Assembly (NCBI GenBank): GCA_034189195.1
Contig: JAXHVI010000251.1
Location: 9,891-73,890 of the forward strand
Length of the DNA stretch: 64,000 nucleotides
Source of the DNA: Desulfosudis sp034189195
GTDB lineage: Bacteria; Desulfobacterota; Desulfobacteria; Desulfobacterales; Desulfosudaceae
Reading direction: 5' to 3'
Shown here: positions 17,748 through 25,852 of the stretch, one piece after another
How the letters are laid out: each line of letters begins with the position of its first letter
How positions within the stretch are numbered: position 1 is the stretch's first letter
Position numbers and translations under genes: made by a program
Notes under the pieces: model-generated
What the model saw: the letters and a program-made list of their open reading frames with translations, nothing else
Databases searched by the model: none
What the model was told of the DNA's origin: nothing

Positions 17748-18464
17748 ATGAAACTCAAACCTGTCCTGCTTTTCCTGCTGATTTTTTCAACCGCCCAGTT
17801 TTGCGCTTTTGCTGATGACGCGGCGGACAACGGGTGGCGGACCGTTTCCGACGAAAACGGAATCGTTGTTGAAAACCGGCCCCTGGACGAATTTAAAATG
17901 AAGCAGCTTCGGGCCCGGTGTGAAATCGAGGCCCCCGTGGAGGTGATCTACGAGGTGATGGACGATGCGGACAGCTACCATGAGTGGTTCGGCGACTGCC
18001 TGTTACAGAAAACCATCCACCGGTTCAATGATTACGACAAAATCAGCTACCACGTGGTGGACCTGCCATGGCCCCTGAATGACCGGGATGCCGTGTCCAG
18101 GGTCGTCACAACGGCGGACTGGCAGGCGGGAACCGTGGAGACACGCGTGGATTCCTTTCGCAGTGTGGAAGAGGCCGCTGTCTGGGGTATGGACCCGGAG
18201 ACGGAAAAAAACGGCCGCGTCAGAATGCCGATGATGGACGTCGTTTTCACCTACACCACCATCGGCCCGAACACATCAGCCTTCACCTACATCGCCATCG
18301 CGGACCCGGGCATTGCCATGCCCGGCTGGCTGCTCAATGCCTTTTCCACCACCCAGCCGATAAACACCCTGAGAAACCTGAGAAACCAGGTCAAAAAGGA
18401 AATTTACTGGGAAAAAGCCGGGGCCCGGCACGGAAAGGTCTTTTTGCCGGAAGCGGCCGAGTAA
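17748..18464 (+). CDS. Exported START-domain lipid-binding protein
   Basis: A 238-residue protein with a cleavable-type signal peptide (KPVLLFLLIFSTAQFCAFA) followed by a START-like domain. Markers are EIEAPVEVIYEVMDDADSYH near residue 65, then KISYHVVDLPWPLNDRDAV and the C-terminal helix region INTLRNLRNQVKKEI. START domains enclose hydrophobic ligands such as lipids or hopanoid/sterol-like molecules; the ligand here is unknown. Its likely location is the periplasm. It is a lone plus-strand gene between ettA and nadK, with AAAAGGAG before the ATG. The C-terminal helix that usually closes the pocket appears intact, so it should be functional. Confidence 0.82.
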   Translation: MKLKPVLLFLLIFSTAQFCAFADDAADNGWRTVSDENGIVVENRPLDEFKMKQLRARCEIEAPVEVIYEVMDDADSYHEWFGDCLLQKTIHRFNDYDKISYHVVDLPWPLNDRDAVSRVVTTADWQAGTVETRVDSFRSVEEAAVWGMDPETEKNGRVRMPMMDVVFTYTTIGPNTSAFTYIAIADPGIAMPGWLLNAFSTTQPINTLRNLRNQVKKEIYWEKAGARHGKVFLPEAAE

Positions 18465-18474
18465 TCAAAAGGCC

Positions 18475-19311
18475 TTAATACCCCGCCGGGCCGCCACCCC
18501 ACTTGAGCTTGGTTTTCAGCACGTCAAAATAGCGCTGGCCCGGCAGAATGATCATGTGCACCGGGTGGGCCGCTTTTTCGATCACCAGCGCATGGCCTTC
18601 CGTCATCTCAAACCCCTCCTGGCCGTCCAGGGTGACCATGATGTCCGACGGCGACCGGGCCAGGCGCAGCTCGATGCGCGCCGCGTCCGGCACCACCAGG
18701 GGCCGGTTGGTCAGGGTAAAGGGACAGATGGGGGTTAAAATGATGCCGGGCACGGCCGGGTGAATCACCGGCCCGCCGGCGGCCAGGGAGTAGGCGGTGG
18801 AACCGGTGGGCGTGGCAACGATCAGGCCGTCGCCATGGTAGGTGGTCAGGTCGTAGCCGTCCACAAAGGTGTGAATATGGGCCAGCCTTGCCAGGGCCCC
18901 CTTGTTGATCACCACGTCGTTTAACACCGTGCGCCGGGCCTGTTCCTGGCCGTTTTCGTAAATGGTCACCCGCAGGCGCATGCGCTTTGCAATGGCAAAC
19001 TCGCCTTTTAAAATCTTTTCAGCCGCGGAAAACAGGTCGTCTTCCACGGTTTCCGACAGAAATCCAACATCTCCGAACTTGATGCCCACCAGCGGTATGG
19101 GGGCGTCCCCGATCCACCGGGCCGCGCTCAGGAAAGTCCCGTCTCCACCCAGCACAAACACGCAACCCAGGTCTTCCGGGGCCTTTCTGTCGTCTGAAAC
19201 ACTGCCCGTGCGCACCACGCCCACGCCCCGGCCGGCCAGCCATTTTTCCAGTTCATCGGCGTTGCGGGCCGCCTCGGGATCGGTCTTTACCACCAGTCCT
19301 ATGGTTTTCAT
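18475..19311 (-). CDS. nadK: NAD kinase
   Basis: ATP-NAD kinase that makes NADP, 278 residues. It has the family GGDGT motif in VFVLGGDGTFLSAAR near residue 57, the second conserved block LNDVVINKGALARLAHIHTF, and the glycine-rich GDGLIVATPTGSTAYSLAAG near residue 165. Length and motif spacing are normal. It converges on the START-domain gene with only about 10 bases between stops. The upstream spacer to pheA holds hexamer repeats and no gene. Confidence 0.96.
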   Translation of the reverse strand: MKTIGLVVKTDPEAARNADELEKWLAGRGVGVVRTGSVSDDRKAPEDLGCVFVLGGDGTFLSAARWIGDAPIPLVGIKFGDVGFLSETVEDDLFSAAEKILKGEFAIAKRMRLRVTIYENGQEQARRTVLNDVVINKGALARLAHIHTFVDGYDLTTYHGDGLIVATPTGSTAYSLAAGGPVIHPAVPGIILTPICPFTLTNRPLVVPDAARIELRLARSPSDIMVTLDGQEGFEMTEGHALVIEKAAHPVHMIILPGQRYFDVLKTKLKWGGGPAGY

Positions 19312-19349
19312 CTCGTTATTCCTGAAAAATTATGGTCGCTATACCTTAT

Positions 19350-19422
19350 TATCTTACTCTTACTCTTACTTTTACTCTTGCTCTTGATCCGTCAGCCACG
19401 TCGATTTCGATACCGATAGACG
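19350..19422. repeat. Composite hexamer array: YTCTTR then ATCGRR (inverted)
   Basis: Units CTTACT repeated (CTTACTCTTACTCTTACTTT...) pass into CTTGCTCTTGATCC, then after about 15 bases CGATTTCGATACCGATAG, the reverse-complement form of the ATCGRR unit. It lies between nadK and pheA. Confidence 0.85.
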
Positions 19423-19496
19423 ATAGGGTCTATATCTGCGCCCGTCCGTCGCCGGCCCGGTGCCTGGCCCGGCTGAGAACAGGCATAGAGTTATCA

Positions 19497-20615
19497 TCAG
19501 CAGTCGTTCAGATGCAGCCCCGCCGGATAACTCCCCAGCACCCGCAGGGTCTGGCAGTTTTCGGCCAGTTCGGCCTGAAGGTCGGCATACTCGTCATCGG
19601 AAAGGTCGCACTCCAGGTCCGCGAAAAACAGGTACTGCCATTTTTCAGACCGCATGGGCCGGGACTCCAGCTTTTTCATGTTGATACCGCCCCTGGCCAG
19701 CACGGAAAGCACGCTGACCAGTGCCCCGGACTCATCCGGCAGGGTGAAGAGAATGGATGTCTTGTCCCGGCTTCCGCCGGCAGGTGCCTGGTGACCGATG
19801 ACAATGAACCGGGTCCAGTTGTCCGGTGCGTCCTCAATAGGTCCGGCCAGCAGGTTGAGGGAAAACATGGCGGCCAGCCGGCGGTGGCCCACGGCGGCGC
19901 AATCCGGCCGGCCCGCCGCCTCCCGGGCCGCGGCGGCGGTGCTGCCCACAAACACCACATGGGCTTCGGGCAGGTGGCTCGAAAGCCAGGCCGCGCACTG
20001 GTCAATGGCCCGGGGGTGGGAGTAAACAGTCTGAATACCGGCAAGGCCGGTGCCGGCCCCTACCAGGTGGTAGCTGATGCGCAGGTAGATTTCGGCCTGA
20101 ATATACACGCCGTAACGCAGAAAAAGGTTCAGGTTCTGGCCGGCGCTGCCGGAAAGGGAGTTTTCCAGGGGCACGATGCCCAGGTCGGCCTTTTTCCCGG
20201 CAACCGCGGCAAACACCGTCTCCAGGCTGGCGCAGGGTTCAAAGTCGGTGCTGCTGCCCAGCAGTTCCCGGCCGGCAAAATAGGAAAACGTGCCTTCCGG
20301 CCCCAGGTAGACCGCTTTCTGGGGCTGCTGCAAGCGCCGGGAGGAGGAGAGGATCTCCCGGTAGATGGTGCGCAGGTGGTCGTCGGGCAGGTCTCCGGGG
20401 TTTTCCGCCACCAGACCTTCAAGCACCTCCTTTTCCCGAAAGGGCTTGAACACGGCCTGGTCGGCGGCCGACTTGACCCGGCCCACCTGGCGGCAGAGCC
20501 GGGCGCGGTGGTTGAGCAGGGCCAGAAGCTCCCTGTCGGTGCGGGTGATTTCCCGGCGCAGGTCGTCAAGGCCCGGGGGCATGGATACAACATCCGTGGA
20601 TGCGAAATGTTTCAT
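19497..20615 (-). CDS. pheA: Bifunctional chorismate mutase / prephenate dehydratase (P-protein)
   Basis: Two steps of phenylalanine synthesis, 372 residues. The N-terminal AroQ chorismate mutase spans residues ~15-95 (GLDDLRREITRTDRELLALL, RARLCRQVGRVK). The prephenate dehydratase spans ~105-285 (YLGPEGTFSYFAGRELLG, GIVPLENSLSG, and the catalytic motif NWTRFIVIG). The C-terminal ACT regulatory domain carries GALVSVLSVLARGGINMKKL and ESRP, which in characterised enzymes binds Phe for feedback inhibition. The ATG at 20615 has AAAGGTG 8 bases upstream; a GTG 12 bases earlier lacks one. Divergent from the gene at 20687 across a 71-base spacer. Confidence 0.95.
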   Translation of the reverse strand: MKHFASTDVVSMPPGLDDLRREITRTDRELLALLNHRARLCRQVGRVKSAADQAVFKPFREKEVLEGLVAENPGDLPDDHLRTIYREILSSSRRLQQPQKAVYLGPEGTFSYFAGRELLGSSTDFEPCASLETVFAAVAGKKADLGIVPLENSLSGSAGQNLNLFLRYGVYIQAEIYLRISYHLVGAGTGLAGIQTVYSHPRAIDQCAAWLSSHLPEAHVVFVGSTAAAAREAAGRPDCAAVGHRRLAAMFSLNLLAGPIEDAPDNWTRFIVIGHQAPAGGSRDKTSILFTLPDESGALVSVLSVLARGGINMKKLESRPMRSEKWQYLFFADLECDLSDDEYADLQAELAENCQTLRVLGSYPAGLHLNDC

Positions 20616-20686
20616 GGGCGGTTTCACCTTTTGTCTGATTTTCTAAATCATTGCACTATATCACAATCTATGCTACTACAAAACCC

Positions 20687-21019
20687 ATGAAACAATATGT
20701 AATCGACGAGTTAAGACCCGGAGAATACGAAAAAATCCGCTCTTTTCTGGACGACACCGCCGGCCCGTCCGCCATGGAAAACATTTACTTCATCCCGGTT
20801 CCCCTGGAGTTGCTGTCCGACATTCAGCGGCGTCATACCGATTGCCGGCCACACTGTTTTGCCGTGGATCTGGACGAGACCCGAGTCTCCTGTGAACTGC
20901 TGGTCCGCACGCCCCACCGGATCCGGTGCGACTGCATCGCCTATGCCACCGCCGGCCAGAGGGAGTGGTTGATGACCTATATGGATTCTCTCCTGGAACG
21001 GCTGGGCATCATCACCTGA
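20687..21019 (+). CDS. Conserved small protein of unknown function (110 residues)
   Basis: Soluble 110-residue protein beginning MKQYVIDELRPGEYEKIRSF. Its middle (NIYFIPVPLELLSDIQRRH) and the end (LMTYMDSLLERLGIIT) look like a compact alpha/beta fold. There are cysteines in DCRPHCFAVD and RIRCDCIAYA. It resembles short proteins I recall from Desulfobacterota, possibly the DUF4911 group, but I cannot confirm that. The ATG at 20687 is preferred over an upstream one because the upstream stretch is A/T-rich spacer. It is followed by a dispersed repeat and then RNase J. Confidence 0.6.
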   Translation: MKQYVIDELRPGEYEKIRSFLDDTAGPSAMENIYFIPVPLELLSDIQRRHTDCRPHCFAVDLDETRVSCELLVRTPHRIRCDCIAYATAGQREWLMTYMDSLLERLGIIT

Positions 21020-21035
21020 CCCGATCCCGAATATT

Positions 21036-21367
21036 GCATGAAATTTTTCGGCATGGGGGAAAAATCAATATTTAGAGATTCCCATAAGATACATGTTGGA
21101 ATGGATTCCAGGTGTTTTTTTTAACACAAACTGTTATGAACGACTTGAGGCCTTGTGTGCCAATTTTATCTCGAAAAATTCCACACTTCGGGCGAGTTGA
21201 TCCGGTCCCGCCATCGGCGGGACTGTGTTGCGGGACATTCGCGGTAGTAATGTAGGGGCGGCCTTCAGGCCGCCTGCTGGACCGGGAAGGCTGAAGCCTT
21301 CCCCTATATTATATTGTCCCGCGCCATGCATCTGCGGCCAAATCAACTCGTGAAATATCCGGGATAC
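21036..21367. repeat. MITE-like dispersed repeat, copy A (upstream of RNase J)
   Basis: Starts with GCATGAAATTTTTCGGCATG and ends with AATCAACTCGTGAAATATCC, directly before the RNase J start. It shares AACACAAACTGTYATGA, CTTCGGGCGAGT and GCATCTGCGRCCAAATCAAC with the copy at 59656-59924, in the same order. Nested within it is a GTAGGGGCGGCCTTCAGGCC palindrome (from about 21252) and its partner AAGGCTGAAGCCTTCCCC. Confidence 0.75.
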
Positions 21368-21370
21368 AAC

Positions 21371-23020
21371 ATGCTGAAAATCATACCTCTGGGCGGAACG
21401 CGGGAAATCGGCCTGAACATGACGGTGGTTGAATACGGCGACACCGCCTTTGCCATTGACGCGGGCCTGATGTTTCCGGAAGGGTACATGCTGGGGGTGG
21501 ACATCGTTCTGCCGGACATGGACTATATCCGGGAAAAGGGGAAGCACTTCGCCGCCGTGGTGCTGACCCACGGCCACGAAGACCATATCGGCGCCATTCC
21601 CTACCTGCTGCGGGAGATGAACGTGCCCATCTTCGGCACGCCCTTCACCCTGGGCCTGGTCAGGCACAAACTTGAAGAGGCGGGCCTGCTGGCCAGTGCC
21701 CGGCTCCACGCCATTTCCCTGGATGAATTCCTGCGCATCGGCCCCTTTGAGCTGGACTTCATGCGGGTCAACCACAGCGTGGTGGACGGCGTGGGCATGG
21801 CCATCAAGACCCCGGTGGGCACCGTGGTTCATACCGGCGATTTCAAACTCAGCCAGAGCGCCTTCCCCTGGATGAACACCGACGTGGACAAGTTCGTCTG
21901 GTACGGCGGCCAGGGGATTCTGGCCCTGATGTCCGACTCCACCAACGTGGAAAAAGACGGCCGCACCATTTCGGACATGGCCGTGGGCGAGACCCTGGAA
22001 AAAATTATCGCAAAAAGCCCGGGCCGGGCCATTGTGGCGCTGTTTGCCTCCAACATCGTGCGCATTCAGCAGATCGTCGACATTGCCGAAAGGCACAACC
22101 GAAAGGTGATCTTTGACGGCCGAAGCATTGAAACCAGCACCCAGATCGCCAGGGACCTGGGTTACCTGCACCTGCCGGACGGCATTGAGATGAACATCCG
22201 GCAGATGGACGACGTTCCCGACGACGAGGTGGTGGTAATCACCACCGGCAGCCAGGGCGAGCCCATGAGCTCCCTTGCCCGCATGGCCACGGGCAGCAAC
22301 AAAATGATCAGGACCCGGCCCGGGGATACCATCATTCTTTCTTCCAAGTTCATACCCGGCAACGAGCGGGCCATCACCGGCATCATCAACCACTTCTATG
22401 AACAGGGCGCGGACGTGGTCTATGAAAAAATATCCGACATTCACGTGTCCGGCCACGCCTTTCGGGAAGAGCTGATAGAGATGATGCAGATGGTCAATCC
22501 GGCATACTTTATTCCCGTCCACGGCGAACGGCGCCACCTGATCCACCATGCCCGCCTGGCCAAACAGGCCGGCATTCCCGAAAAAAACATCATTCTTCCG
22601 GACAACGGCCTGGTGATCGAATTCGACGGGACCGGTGTCCGGACCGAGGACCACGTCGCCACCGGCCGGGTGCTGGTGGACGGCAAGGGCGTGGGCGACG
22701 TGGGCAGCAGTGTGCTGCGGGAAAGAAAAGAGCTGGCCGAAGACGGCATCGTGGTGGTGGTGATCATATTTGATGAGGAGACCGGCATCGTGGTTCACGG
22801 ACCGGAACTGCTCTCCAGGGGGTTTGTGTTTCAGAACTTAAAGGGCCATATCCTGGAGGATGCCCAGTGCGTGATCCTGGAAATCCTGGAGGAGGTGCGG
22901 CCGGACATACCCGACCGGGTTTCGGTGATCGAAACCCAGATAAAAAGCGCCCTGCGGCAGTATTTCAAATTCACCATCAAACGGCGGCCGGTTGTCATTC
23001 CTGTGATGATTGAGGTATGA
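21371..23020 (+). CDS. rnj: Ribonuclease J
   Basis: Metallo-beta-lactamase/beta-CASP ribonuclease acting in mRNA decay and rRNA processing, 549 residues. Metal-binding motifs: HGHEDHIGAIPY near residue 70, HTGDFKL near 155, and beta-CASP motifs SDSTN, SSKFIPGNERAI, HVSGHA and PVHGERRHL. The RNase J C-terminal domain (PDIPDRVSVIETQIKSALRQ, RRPVVIPVMIEV) is present. I chose the ATG at 21371 (MLKIIPLGGTREIGLNM), since a longer in-frame extension is translated from the adjoining dispersed repeat. The ribosome site is weak, and the gene's leader comes almost entirely from the repeat. ftsK follows after 70 bases. Confidence 0.95.
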   Translation: MLKIIPLGGTREIGLNMTVVEYGDTAFAIDAGLMFPEGYMLGVDIVLPDMDYIREKGKHFAAVVLTHGHEDHIGAIPYLLREMNVPIFGTPFTLGLVRHKLEEAGLLASARLHAISLDEFLRIGPFELDFMRVNHSVVDGVGMAIKTPVGTVVHTGDFKLSQSAFPWMNTDVDKFVWYGGQGILALMSDSTNVEKDGRTISDMAVGETLEKIIAKSPGRAIVALFASNIVRIQQIVDIAERHNRKVIFDGRSIETSTQIARDLGYLHLPDGIEMNIRQMDDVPDDEVVVITTGSQGEPMSSLARMATGSNKMIRTRPGDTIILSSKFIPGNERAITGIINHFYEQGADVVYEKISDIHVSGHAFREELIEMMQMVNPAYFIPVHGERRHLIHHARLAKQAGIPEKNIILPDNGLVIEFDGTGVRTEDHVATGRVLVDGKGVGDVGSSVLRERKELAEDGIVVVVIIFDEETGIVVHGPELLSRGFVFQNLKGHILEDAQCVILEILEEVRPDIPDRVSVIETQIKSALRQYFKFTIKRRPVVIPVMIEV

Positions 23021-23090
23021 TGCCACACAATCTGGACATTTCATGAAATATCCGGAATAACCTGTTCGCTTTTGTGGAATAAAACGGCTT

Positions 23091-25241
23091 ATGCGAAAAG
23101 AACTCGGTGGTATTCTGATCCTGTTTCTGGTGGTGCTGACCACGGTCAGCCTGCTGACCTTCAGCCCGGCCGACCCCTCCATCAATCATGCCCGGGGGCC
23201 GGGAGAAATTCATAATTTCTTCGGCGTGCTGGGGGCCTACACCGCGGGGTTGCTGCTCTCCGGTTTCGGCCTGGGGGCCTTCTGGATTCCCTTTCTGCTG
23301 TTTCTTGCCGGCATGCGGGTGCTGGCCGGCAGGCCGGCCAAAACCATTCTGCCCATCGCCCTGGGCGGGCTGCTGCTGATTATTGCCACCGGCGGCCTGT
23401 TCGCCCTGCGGCAGGATGTCTATTCCCTGATGGGCAGTCGGTTTCCCGCCGGCGGCATCACCGGCATTCCCCTAAAAGACCTGCTGGTAAGCTATGCCGG
23501 GCCGGCCGGGGGCGTCTTTATCGCCTTTCTTTTGTTTCTGACGGGCCTGATCATCGCCACCGGATTTTCCCCGGTGCGGTTCGGCCGAAGGTGTTACGCC
23601 CTGGGCCGCCGCCTCTATGACGCCCTTCGCACGCGCTACATCATTCGGCGGGAAAGAAAACTGAAAGCGGAAAAGCGGGCCGAGGTTCAGAAAAAACAGG
23701 CACAGAAACCCGAACGGGAAATCGTCATCAAGGCGCCGGCGCCGGTGACGGCGGTTCCACCGGTGCCCGCCCCCAAGCAGAAAGAGTTTGATTTCATGAG
23801 CCCGTCGGGTCCCTTTGACCTGCCGTCGGTCAGGTTTCTCACCGACCCGGACAAACGGCCCGCCTCCATGGATGACACCAGCCTTCACATGCAGGCCAAG
23901 CTGCTGGAGAAAAAACTTGAGGATTTCGGCATCAGCGGCGAGGTCACCGAAATATCGCCCGGCCCGGTGGTCACCACCTTTGAATACCGGCCCGCACCCG
24001 GCGTGAAAATCAACCGGATCGTCAACCTGTCCGACGACCTGGCCCTGGCCCTGCGGGCCATTTCCATTCGCATCGTGGCCCCCATTCCCGGCAAATCGGT
24101 TATCGGTATCGAGATTCCCAATGCCGAGCGGGAGGTGGTGCGTATAAAAGAGATCATCGTCTCCCAGGCCTTTGAAAAATCAAAATCCAGGCTCACCCTC
24201 TGCCTGGGCAAGGACATCGTGGGCGAGCCCGTGGCCGTGGAGATGGACAAGATGCCCCACCTGCTGGTGGCCGGCTCCACCGGCTCGGGCAAAAGCGTGG
24301 CCTTGAACACCATGATCTGCAGCCTGCTGTACAAAGCCCGGCCCGACGAGGTCAAGCTGCTGATGATCGACCCCAAACGCATCGAGCTCTCCCTGTACGA
24401 CGGCATTCCCCACCTGATCACCCCGGTGGTGACCAACATGAAAAAGGCCACCAACGCCCTGAACTGGGCCGTCCGGGAGATGGAGGAGCGGTATGAAAAA
24501 CTGGCGGCAAGGCAGGTGCGCAACATCGCCCAGTACAACAAAAAGATAGAAAAGGAGAGCGACCACCCCGACGATGAGAAGCTCCCCTATATCGTTATCA
24601 TCATCGACGAGTTTGCCGACCTCATGGCCGTGGCCTCCCGGGACGTGGAGACGGCCCTGGCACGACTGGCCCAGATGGCCCGGGCCGCAGGCATTCACCT
24701 GATCCTGGCCACACAGCGGCCGTCGGTGAATGTGATCACCGGCGTGATCAAGGCCAATTTTCCCACCCGCATCTCCTTTCAGGTGTCGTCCAAGATCGAC
24801 TCGCGCACCATTCTGGATGCCAACGGCGCGGAAAACCTGCTGGGCAGCGGCGACATGCTCTACCTGCCGCCGGGCACGGGAAAGCTTCAGCGGATTCACG
24901 GGGCCTTCATTTCCGAGGACGAGGTCAGCCGCATCATCGAATTTCTTAAAAAGCAGAAAGAGCCGGAGTTTGACGAAAGCGTGACCCTGGCACCGCCGGC
25001 GGCTGAAGAAGCCGACGGAGACCTGGAGTTCGACGACCGGTACGACGAGGCCGTGGCCCTGGTGGCCAGAACCCGCCAGGCTTCCATCTCCATGATCCAG
25101 CGGCACCTGCGCATCGGCTACAACCGGGCCGCCCGCATCATCGAGGTGATGGAACAGCAGGGCGTGGTGGGGCCATCGGACGGGGTCAAGCAACGGGAAG
25201 TTCTGATTTCAAACCTTGAGGACATGGACGGCGGCAAATGA
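23091..25241 (+). CDS. ftsK: FtsK/SpoIIIE DNA translocase
   Basis: Septal DNA pump that clears the chromosome dimer/terminus region at division, 716 residues. Four N-terminal membrane segments (ILILFLVVLTTVSLLTF; AYTAGLLLSGFGLGAFWIPF; LPIALGGLLLIIATGGLF; GVFIAFLLFLTGLIIATGF) occupy residues ~5-165. A short charged linker follows, then the motor: Walker A VAGSTGSGKSVALN near residue 400 and Walker B YIVIIIDEFADLM near 500. The C-terminal gamma winged helix (ISMIQRHLRIGYNRAARIIE) would read KOPS-type polarity sequences. Its stop overlaps the next start (ATGA). Confidence 0.96.
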   Translation: MRKELGGILILFLVVLTTVSLLTFSPADPSINHARGPGEIHNFFGVLGAYTAGLLLSGFGLGAFWIPFLLFLAGMRVLAGRPAKTILPIALGGLLLIIATGGLFALRQDVYSLMGSRFPAGGITGIPLKDLLVSYAGPAGGVFIAFLLFLTGLIIATGFSPVRFGRRCYALGRRLYDALRTRYIIRRERKLKAEKRAEVQKKQAQKPEREIVIKAPAPVTAVPPVPAPKQKEFDFMSPSGPFDLPSVRFLTDPDKRPASMDDTSLHMQAKLLEKKLEDFGISGEVTEISPGPVVTTFEYRPAPGVKINRIVNLSDDLALALRAISIRIVAPIPGKSVIGIEIPNAEREVVRIKEIIVSQAFEKSKSRLTLCLGKDIVGEPVAVEMDKMPHLLVAGSTGSGKSVALNTMICSLLYKARPDEVKLLMIDPKRIELSLYDGIPHLITPVVTNMKKATNALNWAVREMEERYEKLAARQVRNIAQYNKKIEKESDHPDDEKLPYIVIIIDEFADLMAVASRDVETALARLAQMARAAGIHLILATQRPSVNVITGVIKANFPTRISFQVSSKIDSRTILDANGAENLLGSGDMLYLPPGTGKLQRIHGAFISEDEVSRIIEFLKKQKEPEFDESVTLAPPAAEEADGDLEFDDRYDEAVALVARTRQASISMIQRHLRIGYNRAARIIEVMEQQGVVGPSDGVKQREVLISNLEDMDGGK

Positions 25242-25852
25242 GTTTTGATCCTGATGATTTAAAAAACATCAAAGGCTTTCTTGACAATGACGAGGCCCGG
25301 CACCTCTATGACATGGCGCTCTGGGCCGGCGTTGCCGGTCCCTGCCTGGAGGTGGGCAGCTACTGCGGAAAATCGGCGGTATGCCTGGGGGCTGCCTGCC
25401 GGGAGAACAACGCCGTTCTTTTTTCCATCGACCACCACCGGGGTTCTGAAGAGCAGCAGCCCGGCGAGGAATATTTTGACCCCGCGCTTTTTGATCACCG
25501 GGCCGGACAGATCAACACCCTTCCCTTTTTTCTTTCAGCCATCGAAAAAGCCGGGCTTGCCGACACTGTGGTACCTATTGTATGCGGTTCGGCCACGGCG
25601 GCAAAAGGATGGGCCACACCCCTCTCCCTGGTGTTCATTGACGGCGGCCATTCCCTTGAAACCGCCACCACCGACTACCGGTGCTGGGCGCAGCACATTG
25701 TTCCCGGCGGTCTGCTGCTGATTCACGATATTTTTGAAAATCCCGATGAAGGGGGCCAGGCCCCGCACGAGGTCTATAAAATGGCCCTTTCCGCCGGCCT
25801 TTTCAAGCCCCACTCCCGGGTCAAAACCCTGGGCGTGCTGCAGCGGAAATGA
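25238..25852 (+). CDS. SAM-dependent methyltransferase-like protein (Methyltransf_24 type)
   Basis: A 204-residue Rossmann-fold protein. The SAM site is suggested by CLEVGSYCGKSAVCLGAAC near residue 36 and by IDHHRG. The second acidic motif VFIDGGHSLETATTDYRCW is typical of the Methyltransf_24/cephalosporin-hydroxylase group. No membrane segment or signal. It overlaps ftsK by four bases and the following glycosyltransferase by four bases, so the three are probably translated from one message. Its target is unknown; the neighbour suggests a sugar or lipid-linked substrate. Confidence 0.75.
   Translation: MSFDPDDLKNIKGFLDNDEARHLYDMALWAGVAGPCLEVGSYCGKSAVCLGAACRENNAVLFSIDHHRGSEEQQPGEEYFDPALFDHRAGQINTLPFFLSAIEKAGLADTVVPIVCGSATAAKGWATPLSLVFIDGGHSLETATTDYRCWAQHIVPGGLLLIHDIFENPDEGGQAPHEVYKMALSAGLFKPHSRVKTLGVLQRK

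Noticed and set aside
19497..20690. Long plus-strand ORF covering pheA (and similar ones over gyrA, aspS, gpsA, RNase J)
   Set aside because: Antisense shadows produced by the high G+C content at third codon positions; the minus-strand (or sense) products carry full family motifs.
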